A stretch of DNA of 64,000 nt from Acetobacter ascendens. GTDB taxonomy: Bacteria; Pseudomonadota; Alphaproteobacteria; Acetobacterales; Acetobacteraceae. The stretch spans positions 992,001 through 1,056,000 of the forward strand of contig NZ_CP015164.1 in the NCBI RefSeq assembly GCF_001766235.1, read 5' to 3'. Positions 38,601 through 48,303 of this stretch are shown here, piece by piece; within the stretch, counting starts at the first letter, position 1, and every line of letters begins with the position of its first letter. A program made the position numbers and the translations under genes. The notes below the pieces were generated by a model. The model was given only the letters and a program-made list of their open reading frames with translations. It did no database searches and was not told the DNA's origin.

Positions 38601-40022
38601 TTATCTCAGAAGTAAATTTGTGATCGCAGTCGTAAGCTTTCCGAAAGGAGGCTGAAGCAGCGTTGCGGCATTAAAACGGCCCTGTTGGTAGACCCCACGC
38701 GCATGGGTAAGGGCGATAAACCCCTCCTTCCCATGATATGCCCCAATGCCACTGTCCCCTACGCCGCCAAAAGGCAAATCGTCCTGCGCAACATGTAACA
38801 AAGTGCCATTGATTGTAACATTTCCTGAAATTGTATATTTCAATACTTTCTTACACGCATTACGGTCACTCCCAAAATAATACAATGCAAGTGGTCGTGG
38901 TCGAGCATTAATAAAGGCAATCGCTTCATCAAGTTTTCTGTAGGTTAATACCGGCAGAATGGGCCCAAAAATTTCCTCCTGCATAACCGTCATCTGGGGG
39001 GTGACATTCAGCAGAAGTACGGGAGCCATGACATGATGCTCTTGTGAATCTCGCCCTAAATGGATGACCTGTGCGCCTTGAGCCTCCGCATTGTTAATCA
39101 GGCCGGTCAACCGTTCGTAGTGATGTTGGTTGAGAATGGCCGTATAATCTGATGACCCTGCAAAGCCATCCGGGTACAACTTCCTTATGATATTCTGATA
39201 GACTGCGGTAAAAGCATCCAAATCATTTTCATGCAGCAGCACGTAGTCTGGCGCGATACAGGTTTGTCCGGCGTTGGTAAGTTTACCGAATGCTATCCGG
39301 TCCACTACTCGTGCCATGGGAAAATCAGGCTCAATCACCGTAGGAGATTTGCCGCCAAGCTCTAGCGTGATTAGAGTTAGATTTCGAGCAGCAGCGGCCG
39401 CAACTTTCTTTCCCACAGCAGTACTGCCGGTGAACAGGATATGATCGAACGGCAAAGCAGAAAACGCTGCACCTAGTTCTGCATCCCCTGTGACAACAAC
39501 AACCTGTTCTGGCGAGAAAACAGCTTGAACAATCTTCTCAATCACGGCGGATGTGGCTGGCGTAAATTCTGAAGGCTTGAGCATAGCACGGTTGCCAGCT
39601 GCAATTGCTGTAGCCAGCGGCACGAGGGCAAGAAAAACTGGATAATTCCACGGTGCAATAATCCCCGCAACACCAACAGGCTGCCGGATCACCCATGCAT
39701 GGCCAAACTGGAAATACGCGGAAACGTGGCGACGTTCCGGCTTCATCCAACGTCCTACGTGTCGGATCATGTAGTTAATGGATTGCACCAGCGGAATTAG
39801 TTCCACAATGGCACTTTCACGCTCTGAGCGCTGTCCGAAATCTGTATTCAAAGCCTGAACAATATCGGTTCGTCGCTTCAGTATTTCGGCTTTCAGGCGA
39901 CGCAGATCGGTCTGCCGCTGCCGTAAGCTAGGAGGCCCATTACGCAAGAACGCGGTACGCTGGCGATCTAGTAACTTTGGTAGATCAGTTGCTGTAGCAG
40001 AAGCTGAAACAGTATCGGACAT
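38601..40022 (-). CDS. Aldehyde dehydrogenase, coniferyl-aldehyde type
   Basis: 473 aa, NAD(P)-dependent aldehyde oxidation. Start MSDTVSASATATDL at 40022 chosen for GGAGGG upstream; 40034 is the alternative. Signatures: GIIAPWNYPVFLALVPLATA, the Rossmann FTGSTAVGKKV, catalytic Glu in LELGGKSP and catalytic Cys in NAGQTCIAPDY. The C-terminus has the hydrophobic tail (TTAITNLLLR) common in class 3-like and coniferyl aldehyde dehydrogenases. Divergent from a TetR gene with a long inverted repeat in between, so probably an aldehyde- or solvent-induced detoxification gene. Confidence 0.9.
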   Translation of the reverse strand: MSDTVSASATATDLPKLLDRQRTAFLRNGPPSLRQRQTDLRRLKAEILKRRTDIVQALNTDFGQRSERESAIVELIPLVQSINYMIRHVGRWMKPERRHVSAYFQFGHAWVIRQPVGVAGIIAPWNYPVFLALVPLATAIAAGNRAMLKPSEFTPATSAVIEKIVQAVFSPEQVVVVTGDAELGAAFSALPFDHILFTGSTAVGKKVAAAAARNLTLITLELGGKSPTVIEPDFPMARVVDRIAFGKLTNAGQTCIAPDYVLLHENDLDAFTAVYQNIIRKLYPDGFAGSSDYTAILNQHHYERLTGLINNAEAQGAQVIHLGRDSQEHHVMAPVLLLNVTPQMTVMQEEIFGPILPVLTYRKLDEAIAFINARPRPLALYYFGSDRNACKKVLKYTISGNVTINGTLLHVAQDDLPFGGVGDSGIGAYHGKEGFIALTHARGVYQQGRFNAATLLQPPFGKLTTAITNLLLR

Positions 40023-40030
40023 TATGCCCT

Positions 40031-40112
40031 CCATGTTTACAGGAGAAACTTATGCAGGCAGGATATGAAGCATAACGCATTGGTGTCAACAAAGTTTCTG
40101 CTGTAAACATGG
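40031..40112. promoter_or_regulatory. Paired inverted operator sites between aldehyde dehydrogenase and tetR
   Basis: Bases 40031-40051 and 40092-40112 are 21-bp inverted copies with one mismatch, 40 bp apart. Each arm contains GTTTACAG and GAAAC, a smaller dyad. The arms lie next to the two divergent starts, as expected for a TetR protein that represses both promoters. Confidence 0.75.
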
Positions 40113-40121
40113 ACCTCACAA

Positions 40122-40730
40122 ATGAGTGAAATGAAGGACCGTCCCTATCATCATGGTGATCTGCGCCACGCTCTCATCAACACAGCGCTTGCCATGCTGG
40201 CGGCAGACCAAAACTGGACTTTTACCTTAAGAGAAGTCGCGCGCCGTACCGGCGTGAGCCACGCTGCGCCTTACAAACATTTCCGAGATAAAGAGATGTT
40301 GCTACGGGAACTTGCCCAGATCGGTTTCTTTAGGCTTGGAGAGGCCATGATGGCTGCCATATCCTCAAACCAATCTTCATCACGCATGCAATTTGTGGCT
40401 GCGGCGCAGGCTTGTATAGAATTTGCGCTCTGCAACCCCGGTCTTTATCGCCTGATGTTCAGCTCCGATGCGGACAAGACGATTGATCCTGAATTGCAGA
40501 GCACGGCTATGAATACATTCGAGATCCTTCTGAAACTTCTTGAAGAAGGGCAGCACAATGGCAGTTTCCGCCCAGTTGCCATCAATGCACAAGCGGCAGC
40601 CAGTTGGGCACAGGTGCATGGTCTTGCCATGCTCGCGATTAGTGGTCAGCTTCTTGAAGAGAAGGTTGGATCAGATCCGGTTGAAGCCGCACTCGATGTG
40701 CTACTGGATGGCATGTGCCACAGGAGTTGA
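40122..40730 (+). CDS. TetR-family regulator with WHG-type ligand domain
   Basis: 202 aa. N-terminal helix-turn-helix (FTLREVARRTGVSHAAPYKH) preceded by the PYHHGDLRHALI block typical of the TetR_C_WHG subgroup; the C-terminus has SWAQVHGLAMLAISG, the WHG-like motif. Likely represses itself and the divergent aldehyde dehydrogenase. Start at 40122 or 40131. Stop abuts the stop of mntR on the other strand with no gap. Confidence 0.9.
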   Translation: MSEMKDRPYHHGDLRHALINTALAMLAADQNWTFTLREVARRTGVSHAAPYKHFRDKEMLLRELAQIGFFRLGEAMMAAISSNQSSSRMQFVAAAQACIEFALCNPGLYRLMFSSDADKTIDPELQSTAMNTFEILLKLLEEGQHNGSFRPVAINAQAAASWAQVHGLAMLAISGQLLEEKVGSDPVEAALDVLLDGMCHRS

Positions 40731-41204
40731 TTAGGCTCTGGCTTTTTGCATGAAGTCCTCCAAACCAGCATCTATGGCAAGCTGAAACGCTTTTAGTGTT
40801 TCAGCGCCCACGTAATGTTCCAGACCTTCTGCATCAATCCGTGCATTGCATGGGCTCACACCAAGAGCCAGAAGAAATGCTTCAACAATGCGATGCCGTG
40901 TGCGCACTTTTTCCGCCAGTGCACGCCCCTCGGGCGTTAAAAAAATACCGCGATAAGGTTTGCGTGCAACCAAACCTTCATCGCTCAGGCGCGTCAACAT
41001 TTTGGCCACGGTTGGCTGAGAAACACCCAGCCGCGTTGCCAAATCAACTTGCCGGGCCTCCTGCCCTTCATCCAGAAGGTCTGCAATAAGTTCTACGTAA
41101 TCTTCAATAATGGCATGTTGCCGCGCTACACGGCTGATGCGAAAACCTTCTGAATGCGTTTGTGCATCGGGTAGCGTATCTGCTGTATCAAAAGTTTGTT
41201 GCAT
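40731..41204 (-). CDS. mntR: Manganese-dependent transcriptional regulator
   Basis: 157 aa, DtxR/MntR family. Winged helix [20 protein letters not shown], then [33 protein letters not shown] with the conserved metal-site region and an Asp/Glu/His set ([15 protein letters not shown]). No SH3 extension, as in MntR. Divergent from mntH with a palindrome between; should repress mntH when Mn(II) is plentiful. Confidence 0.9.
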   Translation of the reverse strand: MQQTFDTADTLPDAQTHSEGFRISRVARQHAIIEDYVELIADLLDEGQEARQVDLATRLGVSQPTVAKMLTRLSDEGLVARKPYRGIFLTPEGRALAEKVRTRHRIVEAFLLALGVSPCNARIDAEGLEHYVGAETLKAFQLAIDAGLEDFMQKARA

Positions 41205-41250
41205 TCTCTTTTTCCAACCGGTCCGTAGGGCTTCGTTGGCTCCATGCCGT

Positions 41251-41295
41251 CAAGATATTCCATTAAGCATAAAGTATTCCAAATGGAATATCTTG
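41251..41295. promoter_or_regulatory. Probable MntR operator
   Basis: Perfect 14-bp inverted repeat CAAGATATTCCATT (41251-41264) and its complement (41282-41295). A tighter palindrome TATTCCAAATGGAATA (41275-41290) is embedded in the right half. Lies in the shared mntR-mntH promoter region. Confidence 0.75.
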
Positions 41296-41394
41296 CGCTG
41301 GACATTATGCACATACACTGCAACCAAAAGTTTCCTTGTGCTTTCTAATATAGCATGTTGCATATTTTAATCAGGTACAGTTTAGTCTGAATTT

Positions 41395-42768
41395 ATGCCT
41401 CAAGACTCGCAAGCTCCTGCTCCACCGTTGTCTGCCCAAAAAGCTGCATGGCGTTTTGCTAAAACGACAGAAGCAGGCAGCCAAAGTTTGCCGGAATCTT
41501 TTGCCAGCATTAAATTGCCGGCGGCAAATACATCGTGGTTCAAGCGCTTTCTGGCTTTTGTCGGGCCGGGTTACATGGTTTCCGTAGGATATATGGACCC
41601 CGGCAACTGGGCGACTGATTTACAAGGCGGTGCTCAGTTTGGGTATACGCTGCTTGCCGTCATCATGCTTTCAAACCTGATGGCCATTCTTCTGCAGGCT
41701 CTCTCTGTCAGATTGGGCATTGCAACAGGTCGTGATCTGGCTCAAGCTTGTCGAGATCATTTTCCACCAGTTATCAATATTGTTCTGTGGCTGGCTTGCG
41801 AACTTGCCATTATTGCGTGTGATCTGGCTGAGGTTATTGGCACAGCCGTAGCACTTCAGCTTTTGTTTGGTATTCCGCTTTTAGGAGGTACCATTATTTC
41901 GGTTCTTGATGCCTTTCTTGTGCTGTTTTTAATGAACCGTGGTTTCCGATATCTGGAAGCGTTTGTGATTGTATTGCTCAGCATTATTGCTATCTGTTTT
42001 GGCGTGCAGATTGTGGCTGCGGCTCCACCTGTTGCTGAAGTGCTCAAAGGCTTTATTCCCTCACCCGAAATCATGACCAACAGCCATATGCTTTACATTG
42101 CCATCGGCATTATTGGCGCTACGGTCATGCCGCATAATTTGTATCTTCATTCATCTATCGTACAGACACGTGCGTTTGAGCACACTGTATCTGGACGTAG
42201 GGAGGCTATCCGGTGGGCTACATGGGATAGCTCAATTGCTCTTGTGCTGGCATTGTTCATTAATGCTGCCATTTTGATTGTTGCCGCATCCGCTTTCCAT
42301 ACAACGGGCCATCAGAATGTTGCGGAAATTGAGGACGCCTACCGCCTGCTCTCTCCCGTTCTTGGCTTAGGTATTGCATCAACCCTGTTTGCGGTTGCCC
42401 TTTTGGCCGCCGGAACGAATTCAACTGTTACCGGCACGTTGGCTGGGCAAATTATTATGGAAGGCTTTTTACGGTTAAAAATACCGCACTGGTTGCAACG
42501 GCTGCTCACACGCGGCCTTGCCATTATTCCTGTTATAGTGGTGACCGCTCTTTACGGTAATAAAGGGGTGGGAGAACTGCTGATGCTCAGCCAGGTTATC
42601 TTATCCATGCAACTCCCTTTTGCCGTTATCCCTTTAATTCTGTTTGTATCTGACCGCCAGAAAATGGGGGAGCTTGTCATTTCTCGTAAAACAACCATTT
42701 TTGCCTGGGGTATGGCTGCTCTTATTCTGGTTCTCAATTTTAAACTTTTATATGATACAATTTTATAG
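41395..42768 (+). CDS. mntH: Nramp-type Mn(II)/H+ symporter
   Basis: 457 aa, about eleven transmembrane segments, imports manganese across the inner membrane. Hallmarks: [11 protein letters not shown] (metal-binding Asp68 and Asn71) in TM1 and [14 protein letters not shown] (His/Met near residues 245-247) in TM6. The hydrophilic N-terminus is somewhat long (about 50 residues). Regulated with mntR by the palindrome upstream. The IS begins 109 bp after the stop and does not damage the gene. Confidence 0.94.
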   Translation: MPQDSQAPAPPLSAQKAAWRFAKTTEAGSQSLPESFASIKLPAANTSWFKRFLAFVGPGYMVSVGYMDPGNWATDLQGGAQFGYTLLAVIMLSNLMAILLQALSVRLGIATGRDLAQACRDHFPPVINIVLWLACELAIIACDLAEVIGTAVALQLLFGIPLLGGTIISVLDAFLVLFLMNRGFRYLEAFVIVLLSIIAICFGVQIVAAAPPVAEVLKGFIPSPEIMTNSHMLYIAIGIIGATVMPHNLYLHSSIVQTRAFEHTVSGRREAIRWATWDSSIALVLALFINAAILIVAASAFHTTGHQNVAEIEDAYRLLSPVLGLGIASTLFAVALLAAGTNSTVTGTLAGQIIMEGFLRLKIPHWLQRLLTRGLAIIPVIVVTALYGNKGVGELLMLSQVILSMQLPFAVIPLILFVSDRQKMGELVISRKTTIFAWGMAALILVLNFKLLYDTIL

Positions 42769-42877
42769 AATATCTACACACGCTGTTACCTACAAAATCT
42801 TTATCTGGAACATGAAAATTTTTACAAACTTAATACAGAAGCCTTTTCTCGTTGCTGCTTTTATCTGTACGTTCTTA

Positions 42878-43782
42878 GAGCCCTTTTGGAAATTCGCTAT
42901 GATAGGTTTTCAAGAGGTTTTGAGCGTGATTCAAAGGCAGGATGTGGACGCCAGCACAACGAGGCCGCATGGCCGGAATTACACGCAAGACGAAACGCTA
43001 TCCGTCTGATCTGACAGATGAGGAATGGGAGCGCATAGCGCCTCTGATGCCCCCTGCGAACCGGCGTGGTCGGAAACGGACAACCGATTTCCGTGAGATC
43101 ATCAATGCTCTGCGCTATCTCGTGCGCTCAGGCTGCGGTTGGGAGATGCTTCCGGTTCATTTTGGCCCATGGCAAACGGTTTACTGGTGGTTCCGCAGGC
43201 TGATGCGCCGTTTCCTGTTCCAGACCATTCATGATGTCTGTCTGATGCTCGATCGTGAAGCGACAGGACGCGAAACCAGTCCATCGGGTGGTGTCATTGA
43301 TAGCCAGAGTATCAAGGCACCCCACGCAAAGACACGTGGTTATGACGCAGGCAAGAAGATCGTCGGTCGGAAACGTCACATCGCAGTTGATACGGATGGC
43401 CGCCTTCTCCTGGTCCAGCTGACAACAGCCGATATTTCGGACAGTGCAGGAGGACAGATGATCCTTGATGCCATTCGTAAACGCTGGCCTTGGGTGAAGC
43501 ACCTGTTTGCCGATGGAGCCTATGACCGCCTCCAATTGATGGATAAGGCCACTTTTCTCGACTTCACAGTCGAGATCATCCGGCGGTCAGAGACAGCAAA
43601 AGGGTTTGAAATCCTGCCGCGTCGGTGGGTTGTGGAACGGACCTTCGGTTGGATGATCCGCTGGCGTCGCCTTGTGAAGGACTACGAACAGCGGATCGAC
43701 GTCGCAGAGGCCATGATCCACATCGCCATGGGAAGCCTCATGCTACGCCGAAACGCTCATCCGTGAATTTCCAAAAGGGCTC
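42878..43782 (+). mobile_element. IS5-family (IS1031-group) element, 905 bp, copy 4
   Basis: Left flank TTA, right flank TGA: no shared target duplication. It removes the N-terminus of the DUF4142 lipoprotein on its right. Confidence 0.92.
42942..43766 (+). CDS. IS5-family (IS1031-group) transposase
   Basis: 274 aa, complete, same protein as copies at 30014 and 33803, with one silent base change visible (CTCCAATTG for CTCCAGTTG). Confidence 0.95.
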   Translation: MWTPAQRGRMAGITRKTKRYPSDLTDEEWERIAPLMPPANRRGRKRTTDFREIINALRYLVRSGCGWEMLPVHFGPWQTVYWWFRRLMRRFLFQTIHDVCLMLDREATGRETSPSGGVIDSQSIKAPHAKTRGYDAGKKIVGRKRHIAVDTDGRLLLVQLTTADISDSAGGQMILDAIRKRWPWVKHLFADGAYDRLQLMDKATFLDFTVEIIRRSETAKGFEILPRRWVVERTFGWMIRWRRLVKDYEQRIDVAEAMIHIAMGSLMLRRNAHP

Positions 43783-43785
43783 TGA

Positions 43786-44264
43786 GCGCCTGTATTAGCC
43801 CTGGTCAGCCCCCTGCCCCTCCTTTGCCTGCTCTGGCAAAAGCTGCACCTTTTACGTCTGCTGATGCAAATTTTGTCCAACAACTTAATGAAATGGATCT
43901 CACCCATATTGCGTTAGCAAACCTTGCCAAAACCCATTCAGCTCGCAACGATATCGCTCTTCTCAGCCCGACTATCGTAAAAGACCTGACGGCAAACCAT
44001 GATACGCTCACTAAACTGGCAACAGATCACACCTTAACTCTGCCTACAAAACCCTCTGCTCAAAACCAAAAAATTATTGATCGGCTGCAACATTTATATG
44101 GCGCGGCGTTTGACCGAGGCTACTCTCGCTATTTCATGAGCAGCACAACCAAGATGAAATCAGCCATTACGGCAGAAATCACCACATCTAAAAATACAGA
44201 TTTGGTTAAGCTTGCCACCGACACCAATACAAAAATCACAACGTATCAATCACAAATAAAGTGA
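43786..44264 (+). pseudogene. DUF4142 lipoprotein missing its signal peptide
   Basis: The frame enters from the IS edge as SACISPGQPPAPP, a lipobox-like SAC followed by a proline-rich linker, then a DUF4142 (ferritin-like helical) domain: FTSADANFVQQLNEMDLTHI to the C-terminus. An internal ATG at 43824 would give a 146-aa cytoplasmic form without export. The family is periplasmic or lipid-anchored and poorly characterised. Loss of the export signal should destroy normal function. Confidence 0.72.
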
Positions 44265-44288
44265 ATGGTCCCAACTTGACCTATTAAG

Positions 44289-44326
44289 TCCGTCCGACGT
44301 TAAAAGTCGGGCGGCACAGTTTTTGT
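44289..44326 (+). terminator. Rho-independent terminator, shared region with tannase 3' end
   Basis: CCGTCCGAC and GTCGGGCGG form a stem with one G-T pair around a GTTAAAA loop, followed by CACAGTTTTTGTT. It lies 25 bp after the DUF4142 stop and overlaps the 3' end of the tannase gene on the other strand (stop at 44300-44302). Confidence 0.65.
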
Positions 44327-44472
44327 TACTTCGTGACTTGGAGGGATCGAAGAACCGTTGGTTGATGCGCTTGGCTCGTGATTTCAGGCTTTTGGCGATT
44401 TGATTGACGGTTTTTGGGGTAGCTTTTGATCTGCGTTTTGAGCAGATCGGGGACTGCCGTCCCGCTGGATGA

Positions 44473-45552
44473 CTACGCGCTCGCGTTCAACCTTTCGAGG
44501 AAGAGGAAGCGGCGCATGTTGTAGACGATATTGGCCAGCCCGATCCTCATGGTGGCCCGGGTGATACCGACAGTTCGGATGAACAACCCCGTCTGTGATT
44601 TCTGGTCGGCAAAGACGTGCTCGACGCGTGATCGGATCACGGACTTTCCAGCATTCGATTTCTGGATATGTCGGGGCATAGGCTTGAGATGCGGCTTTTT
44701 TCTGTGAACCTTTGAGACAAAACCCTCTTTGTCCATGAAGTCCTCATTCGCTTTCGAGCGATAAGCTGTATCAGCCCAAACGCTTGAGGCCGTATTGGTT
44801 TTATCTAACAGCCCCTCTCTCAATCGCGCACCATCACTGGCGGCGGCATCCGTCGTCTTCCATTTTCGGATGAACCGAAACTTCCGGTCGATGGAGACGT
44901 GGGATTTGTAGCCAAAGAACGGGATGGCGAGATCGCTCGACGGTATGGTTCCATCGTCCTGCCGCTTCGCCTTCGTGAACTTAAGTGTCCATCGTGCATG
45001 ACGATCCTTATGCGACCTCTTTGCGGGCTTGTCCTGCCAGTCTTCTGGAATACGTCCTGCCCGGAGATCCGCTTTCTCAGCGTTCGTATTGCGCTGCTTT
45101 GGAGCAGCCACCAGTGTTGCATCCAGGATCTGACCAGACATCGGGAGATAACCGGCGTTCCGCAGGGTCGCGTCAAATCGGTCAAACAGCCTTTCAATGG
45201 CACCCGCCTGTGTCAAACGCTCACGAAACAGCCAGACCGTTTTGGCATCCGGCACGCGGTCCGACAGCCCCAATCCCAGAAAGCGCATGAACGACAGGCG
45301 GTCGTTGATCAGATACTCTGTCCGTTCATCAGACAAATTGTTCAACGTCTGGATGACCAGAATTTTGAACATCAGCACCGGATCAAACGGCGGACGTCCG
45401 CCTTTACTTCCGTCTGAATAGGCCAGAGCCAGCTCCAGATCAGGGCGGAACACCTCAAAATCCACAGTCCGGGAAAAGGCCTCCAGCTGATCGCCAAGCC
45501 CGCTCAGCCGAGCAAGGCGCTCTTCAACATCAAAGAAACCAGGCTGCTTCAT
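44473..45552 (-). CDS. IS5-family transposase (359 aa)
   Basis: Complete: MKQPGFFDVEERLARLSGLG, PFDPVLMFKILVIQTLNN, LDATLVAAPKQR (first Asp), VWADTAYRSKANEDF (second Asp), IRSRVEHVFADQKSQ (Glu). Differs from the other two copies at about a dozen residues (for example FRERLTQAGAIERLFDRF), so it is an older divergent copy. Confidence 0.93.
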   Translation of the reverse strand: MKQPGFFDVEERLARLSGLGDQLEAFSRTVDFEVFRPDLELALAYSDGSKGGRPPFDPVLMFKILVIQTLNNLSDERTEYLINDRLSFMRFLGLGLSDRVPDAKTVWLFRERLTQAGAIERLFDRFDATLRNAGYLPMSGQILDATLVAAPKQRNTNAEKADLRAGRIPEDWQDKPAKRSHKDRHARWTLKFTKAKRQDDGTIPSSDLAIPFFGYKSHVSIDRKFRFIRKWKTTDAAASDGARLREGLLDKTNTASSVWADTAYRSKANEDFMDKEGFVSKVHRKKPHLKPMPRHIQKSNAGKSVIRSRVEHVFADQKSQTGLFIRTVGITRATMRIGLANIVYNMRRFLFLERLNASA

Positions 45553-45624
45553 CTTCCACCATCCCCAATCAACGCCGAAGAAATGGAATCACACAGAACA
45601 GCTCAGAACCAAAGGGTTTTTCAA

Positions 45625-47289
45625 CGCGGATTTCTCACACTTGAGGCAATTTCAGGTCATTTTGTAGAGTTCAGTCATCCCACAGGAGCCCGATCTGGAA
45701 TATTGACGATATTCTGCTTCTGGCGGCGGGTTCTGAACGCAGTGAGGGTGTCACGGCCTGAGAAGGCAGTGTTGGTGGAAGCTATGTGGTCTGTGCGCGG
45801 TCTGTTTCTTCAGATGGCCTGCCGGAGCCTTCGCAATCGTGCATGAGCGAGGGCGAATTCATGCTGACAGGGGAACATGTCCGGCATGGACAGGACAATC
45901 CGACGGACGCTGAGCGTGACACGTGTCGCGATTTTGAGCAGTCGTGCGCGTATGGTGCCACAGGTCGCCGTCTCCAGGCTGGTCTGGCCAAGGGCCAGTC
46001 TTTGCAGAGCGGTCAGCAGGACATAGGCAGCGGCCGAGAACCACAGCCGGAGCTGGTTGGCCCGGATGGTGTGGGACGAGGTCCTGTCTGAGAACAGATC
46101 CATCTGGCATTCCTTGATGCGGTTTTCCATATCCCCGCGTGCGCAGTAAATCTGTTCGTAGAGATGGCGGGGGTCGGACATTCCCTGCGGTAGCGTGGTG
46201 ACAATAAAGCGATGATAGCGGTTGCCGTGGCGCCATTCGGCCTTGGCCACGACCCGCCTGCGGCGCGTCCAGCTGTCCTTTGTGATCCAGTCAAAGGAGG
46301 CAAAGCCGCGCGCCGCTTTGCCTGTCGTGGCGGCTTCGTCACGAACCTCAGCGGACAAAGAGGCAATCCGGTCATACAGGCGGGTGTTGCCTGCAAGCCC
46401 AAACAGGAAGTCAACGTGGTTGTCTTCGCACCATGTCATCAGACTGTCCCGGGCGAAACCGCTGTCCCCACGCACCAGGATACGCACCCGGGGCCAGCGG
46501 CTCCTGATCTGCTCCACGATCCGGCGGATGTCTGCCAGTGCTTCCTTCCTCGGGTCCCTGTCTGCCGTGCGCAGGGTAGCGCTGAGGAGATGGTCCCCGC
46601 AGAAGACATACAGGGGAAGATAGCAGTTATGGCCGTAATATCCATGAAAGGCCCGGCCTTCCTGATGGCCATGGATACGGTCATCGGTGGCATCCACATC
46701 CAGAACGATCCGGGCGGGTGCGCGCTCATGCTGGTCCATGAAAAGCGTCACGAACAGGGTAGCCAGGGCCTCATGATCAGCAATGATGCGGCAGTAACGA
46801 TCTGCCTGCTGCCCACTGCGCTCTAGCCGGTTCAGCGTGGATTTTCCTGCCAGTGCCGCACAGTTGGCCCGGCTTCCTGACAGACGTCCCGATACCAGAC
46901 CCATGACAGGATCATGACGTAAAGCGTCATGGTCATTAAGGTCTTCATAGCCCAGTGCCAGGCCCATGATCCGCTGACGGACAAGGTCTTCAACCCGGTA
47001 TTCCACAAAGGCAGGATGCCGCTCATCGCGAAAACATGCAGCAAAACGGCGACTGAACCCCAGACTATCATCGACCTGCTTTACCAGGATGACACCGCCA
47101 TCCGAACTCATGCGACCCCCGTCAAAACGGGCTACAACACGCCGTCCATAGGAGGCTGGAAACTCATACGCGCCTGCGCTACACTCTGTCTGCATCGGGT
47201 TTTCTTATAGCTTACGAAAATTTCTTTTACACAAAATAGACTTTTTCATAATCTAACCCGATGTACAACCCTTCCGTGAGATTTCCGCG
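45625..47289 (-). mobile_element. IS1380, complete copy E
   Basis: 1,665 bp inserted in the terminal region of the 1,291-bp element. Left flank is TCAA and right flank TCGA, so one base of the duplication has changed or the target was imperfect. Confidence 0.94.
45810..47195 (-). CDS. IS1380 transposase
   Basis: 461 aa, intact, of the QVDDSLGFS variant shared with copy D. One difference is DRDPRKEA where others have DRDPGKEA. Confidence 0.95.
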   Translation of the reverse strand: MQTECSAGAYEFPASYGRRVVARFDGGRMSSDGGVILVKQVDDSLGFSRRFAACFRDERHPAFVEYRVEDLVRQRIMGLALGYEDLNDHDALRHDPVMGLVSGRLSGSRANCAALAGKSTLNRLERSGQQADRYCRIIADHEALATLFVTLFMDQHERAPARIVLDVDATDDRIHGHQEGRAFHGYYGHNCYLPLYVFCGDHLLSATLRTADRDPRKEALADIRRIVEQIRSRWPRVRILVRGDSGFARDSLMTWCEDNHVDFLFGLAGNTRLYDRIASLSAEVRDEAATTGKAARGFASFDWITKDSWTRRRRVVAKAEWRHGNRYHRFIVTTLPQGMSDPRHLYEQIYCARGDMENRIKECQMDLFSDRTSSHTIRANQLRLWFSAAAYVLLTALQRLALGQTSLETATCGTIRARLLKIATRVTLSVRRIVLSMPDMFPCQHEFALAHARLRRLRQAI

Positions 47290-47460
47290 TCGAACCCTCC
47301 ACTTGCAAATATCATGGGCACGAACACTGGCGATTTCACAGGCCGGTAATTCTGTGCATCCTTCACGTCCCCTGTTCCAGTATACTGCACAATATATGGA
47401 TAGGGATAAACTGGATTGCTGGCAGTCGACGCGACATTAGCCTGTGCATAAGGCTGGCTA

Positions 47461-48303
47461 GGGCCTGTTAGATCTTGAATTTCTTCCCATATTGTAGGGA
47501 TGGAAGAAGGAGACAGAACAGGCACCTTTACGGACGAGACATGGGCGATCTGGGAACCTCTGATTGAGGCGGTTCGCCCAAGGGGCAAGACGCCGCCACA
47601 TGATCTGCGGCGTACGATAGCAGCAATTTTCTGGCGTCATGAGAATGGCGCGAAATGGCGGAGCATCCCCGCTGAACTGGGTCCATGGTGGCGAGCGGCG
47701 CAGCTTTTCATCCGCTGGGCGAAGCTGGGTGTGTGGGAACGCCTGCTCGCACTGGTTCAGGAACAACAGGGAGTAGCACTCGGCATGACTTTTCTGGATG
47801 GCACGAATATCAGAGCTCACCACAAGGCGGCGGGAGCCCCAAAAAAGGGGGCTCTTTTGAAGAGCGAGACCATCGTGAAGCACTTGGCCGCTCTCGCGGC
47901 GGCTATGGCACAAAAGTCTGCGTGATAGCAGACGGGCATGGAAAGGCTGTTGGTTTTGCCCTGGCGCCCGGCCAGGCCCATGAACTGCCGCTGGCTCCAG
48001 ATATGCTCGATAGCCTTCCCGCCATTCCTTTGTGGGTGGTGGCGGACAAGGGCTATGCCTCGGACGCCTTCCGTGAACGTATCTGGGACATGGGAGCCCG
48101 ACCGGCCATTCCCGCAAAACGACGCGATGCGCCGGTTGCCTGCCCCAGATGGGTCTATCGGTGTCGGCACCTGGTCGAGAACCTCTGGGCCCGTCTCAAG
48201 GAGTGGCGTGCTGTTGCAACCAGATACGAGAAAACCGCAGCGTCGTTCCTGGCCGTCATACACATCGCTGCAGCCGCAGACTGGATCAAGTGCTAACAGG
48301 CCC
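47461..48303 (+). mobile_element. IS5-family element (843 bp, frameshift type), copy 3, in tannase gene
   Basis: TA on both sides. It splits the tannase C-terminal region between HMAPMPR and QPYAQANVAS. 843 bp as in copy 1. Confidence 0.92.
47500..48296 (+). CDS. IS5-family transposase made by frameshift (orfA/orfB)
   Basis: OrfA 47500-47925 and the overlapping orfB frame to 48296 are the same as in copy 1, including the AAAAAAGGGG shift site near 47842. Apparently functional. Confidence 0.88.

Larger units (their letters stand above)
33787..43782. other. 10-kb block bounded by inverted IS1031-group copies
   Basis: Two 905-bp elements in opposite orientation (33787-34691 minus, 42878-43782 plus) enclose the heme, aldehyde dehydrogenase and manganese genes. 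Outer flanks are TGA on both sides (33784-33786, 43783-43785); inner flanks are TTA on both sides. This is what transposition of the whole unit as a compound transposon would give. Against it, genes on both outer sides are truncated, so there has been at least one deletion. Confidence 0.45.
44340..47300 (-). mobile_element. IS5-family element (1,291-bp type) with nested IS1380, in tannase gene
   Basis: Ends GGAGGG and CCCTCC with ACTT duplicated on both sides (44336-44339, 47301-47304). An IS1380 sits near its right end (45625-47289). The transposase gene itself is intact. Confidence 0.93.

Noticed and set aside
33784-43785. Simple inversion between the two outer IS1031-group copies
   Set aside because: Inversion would leave complementary inner flanks (TCA next to TGA outer flanks); the inner flanks are TTA on both sides.
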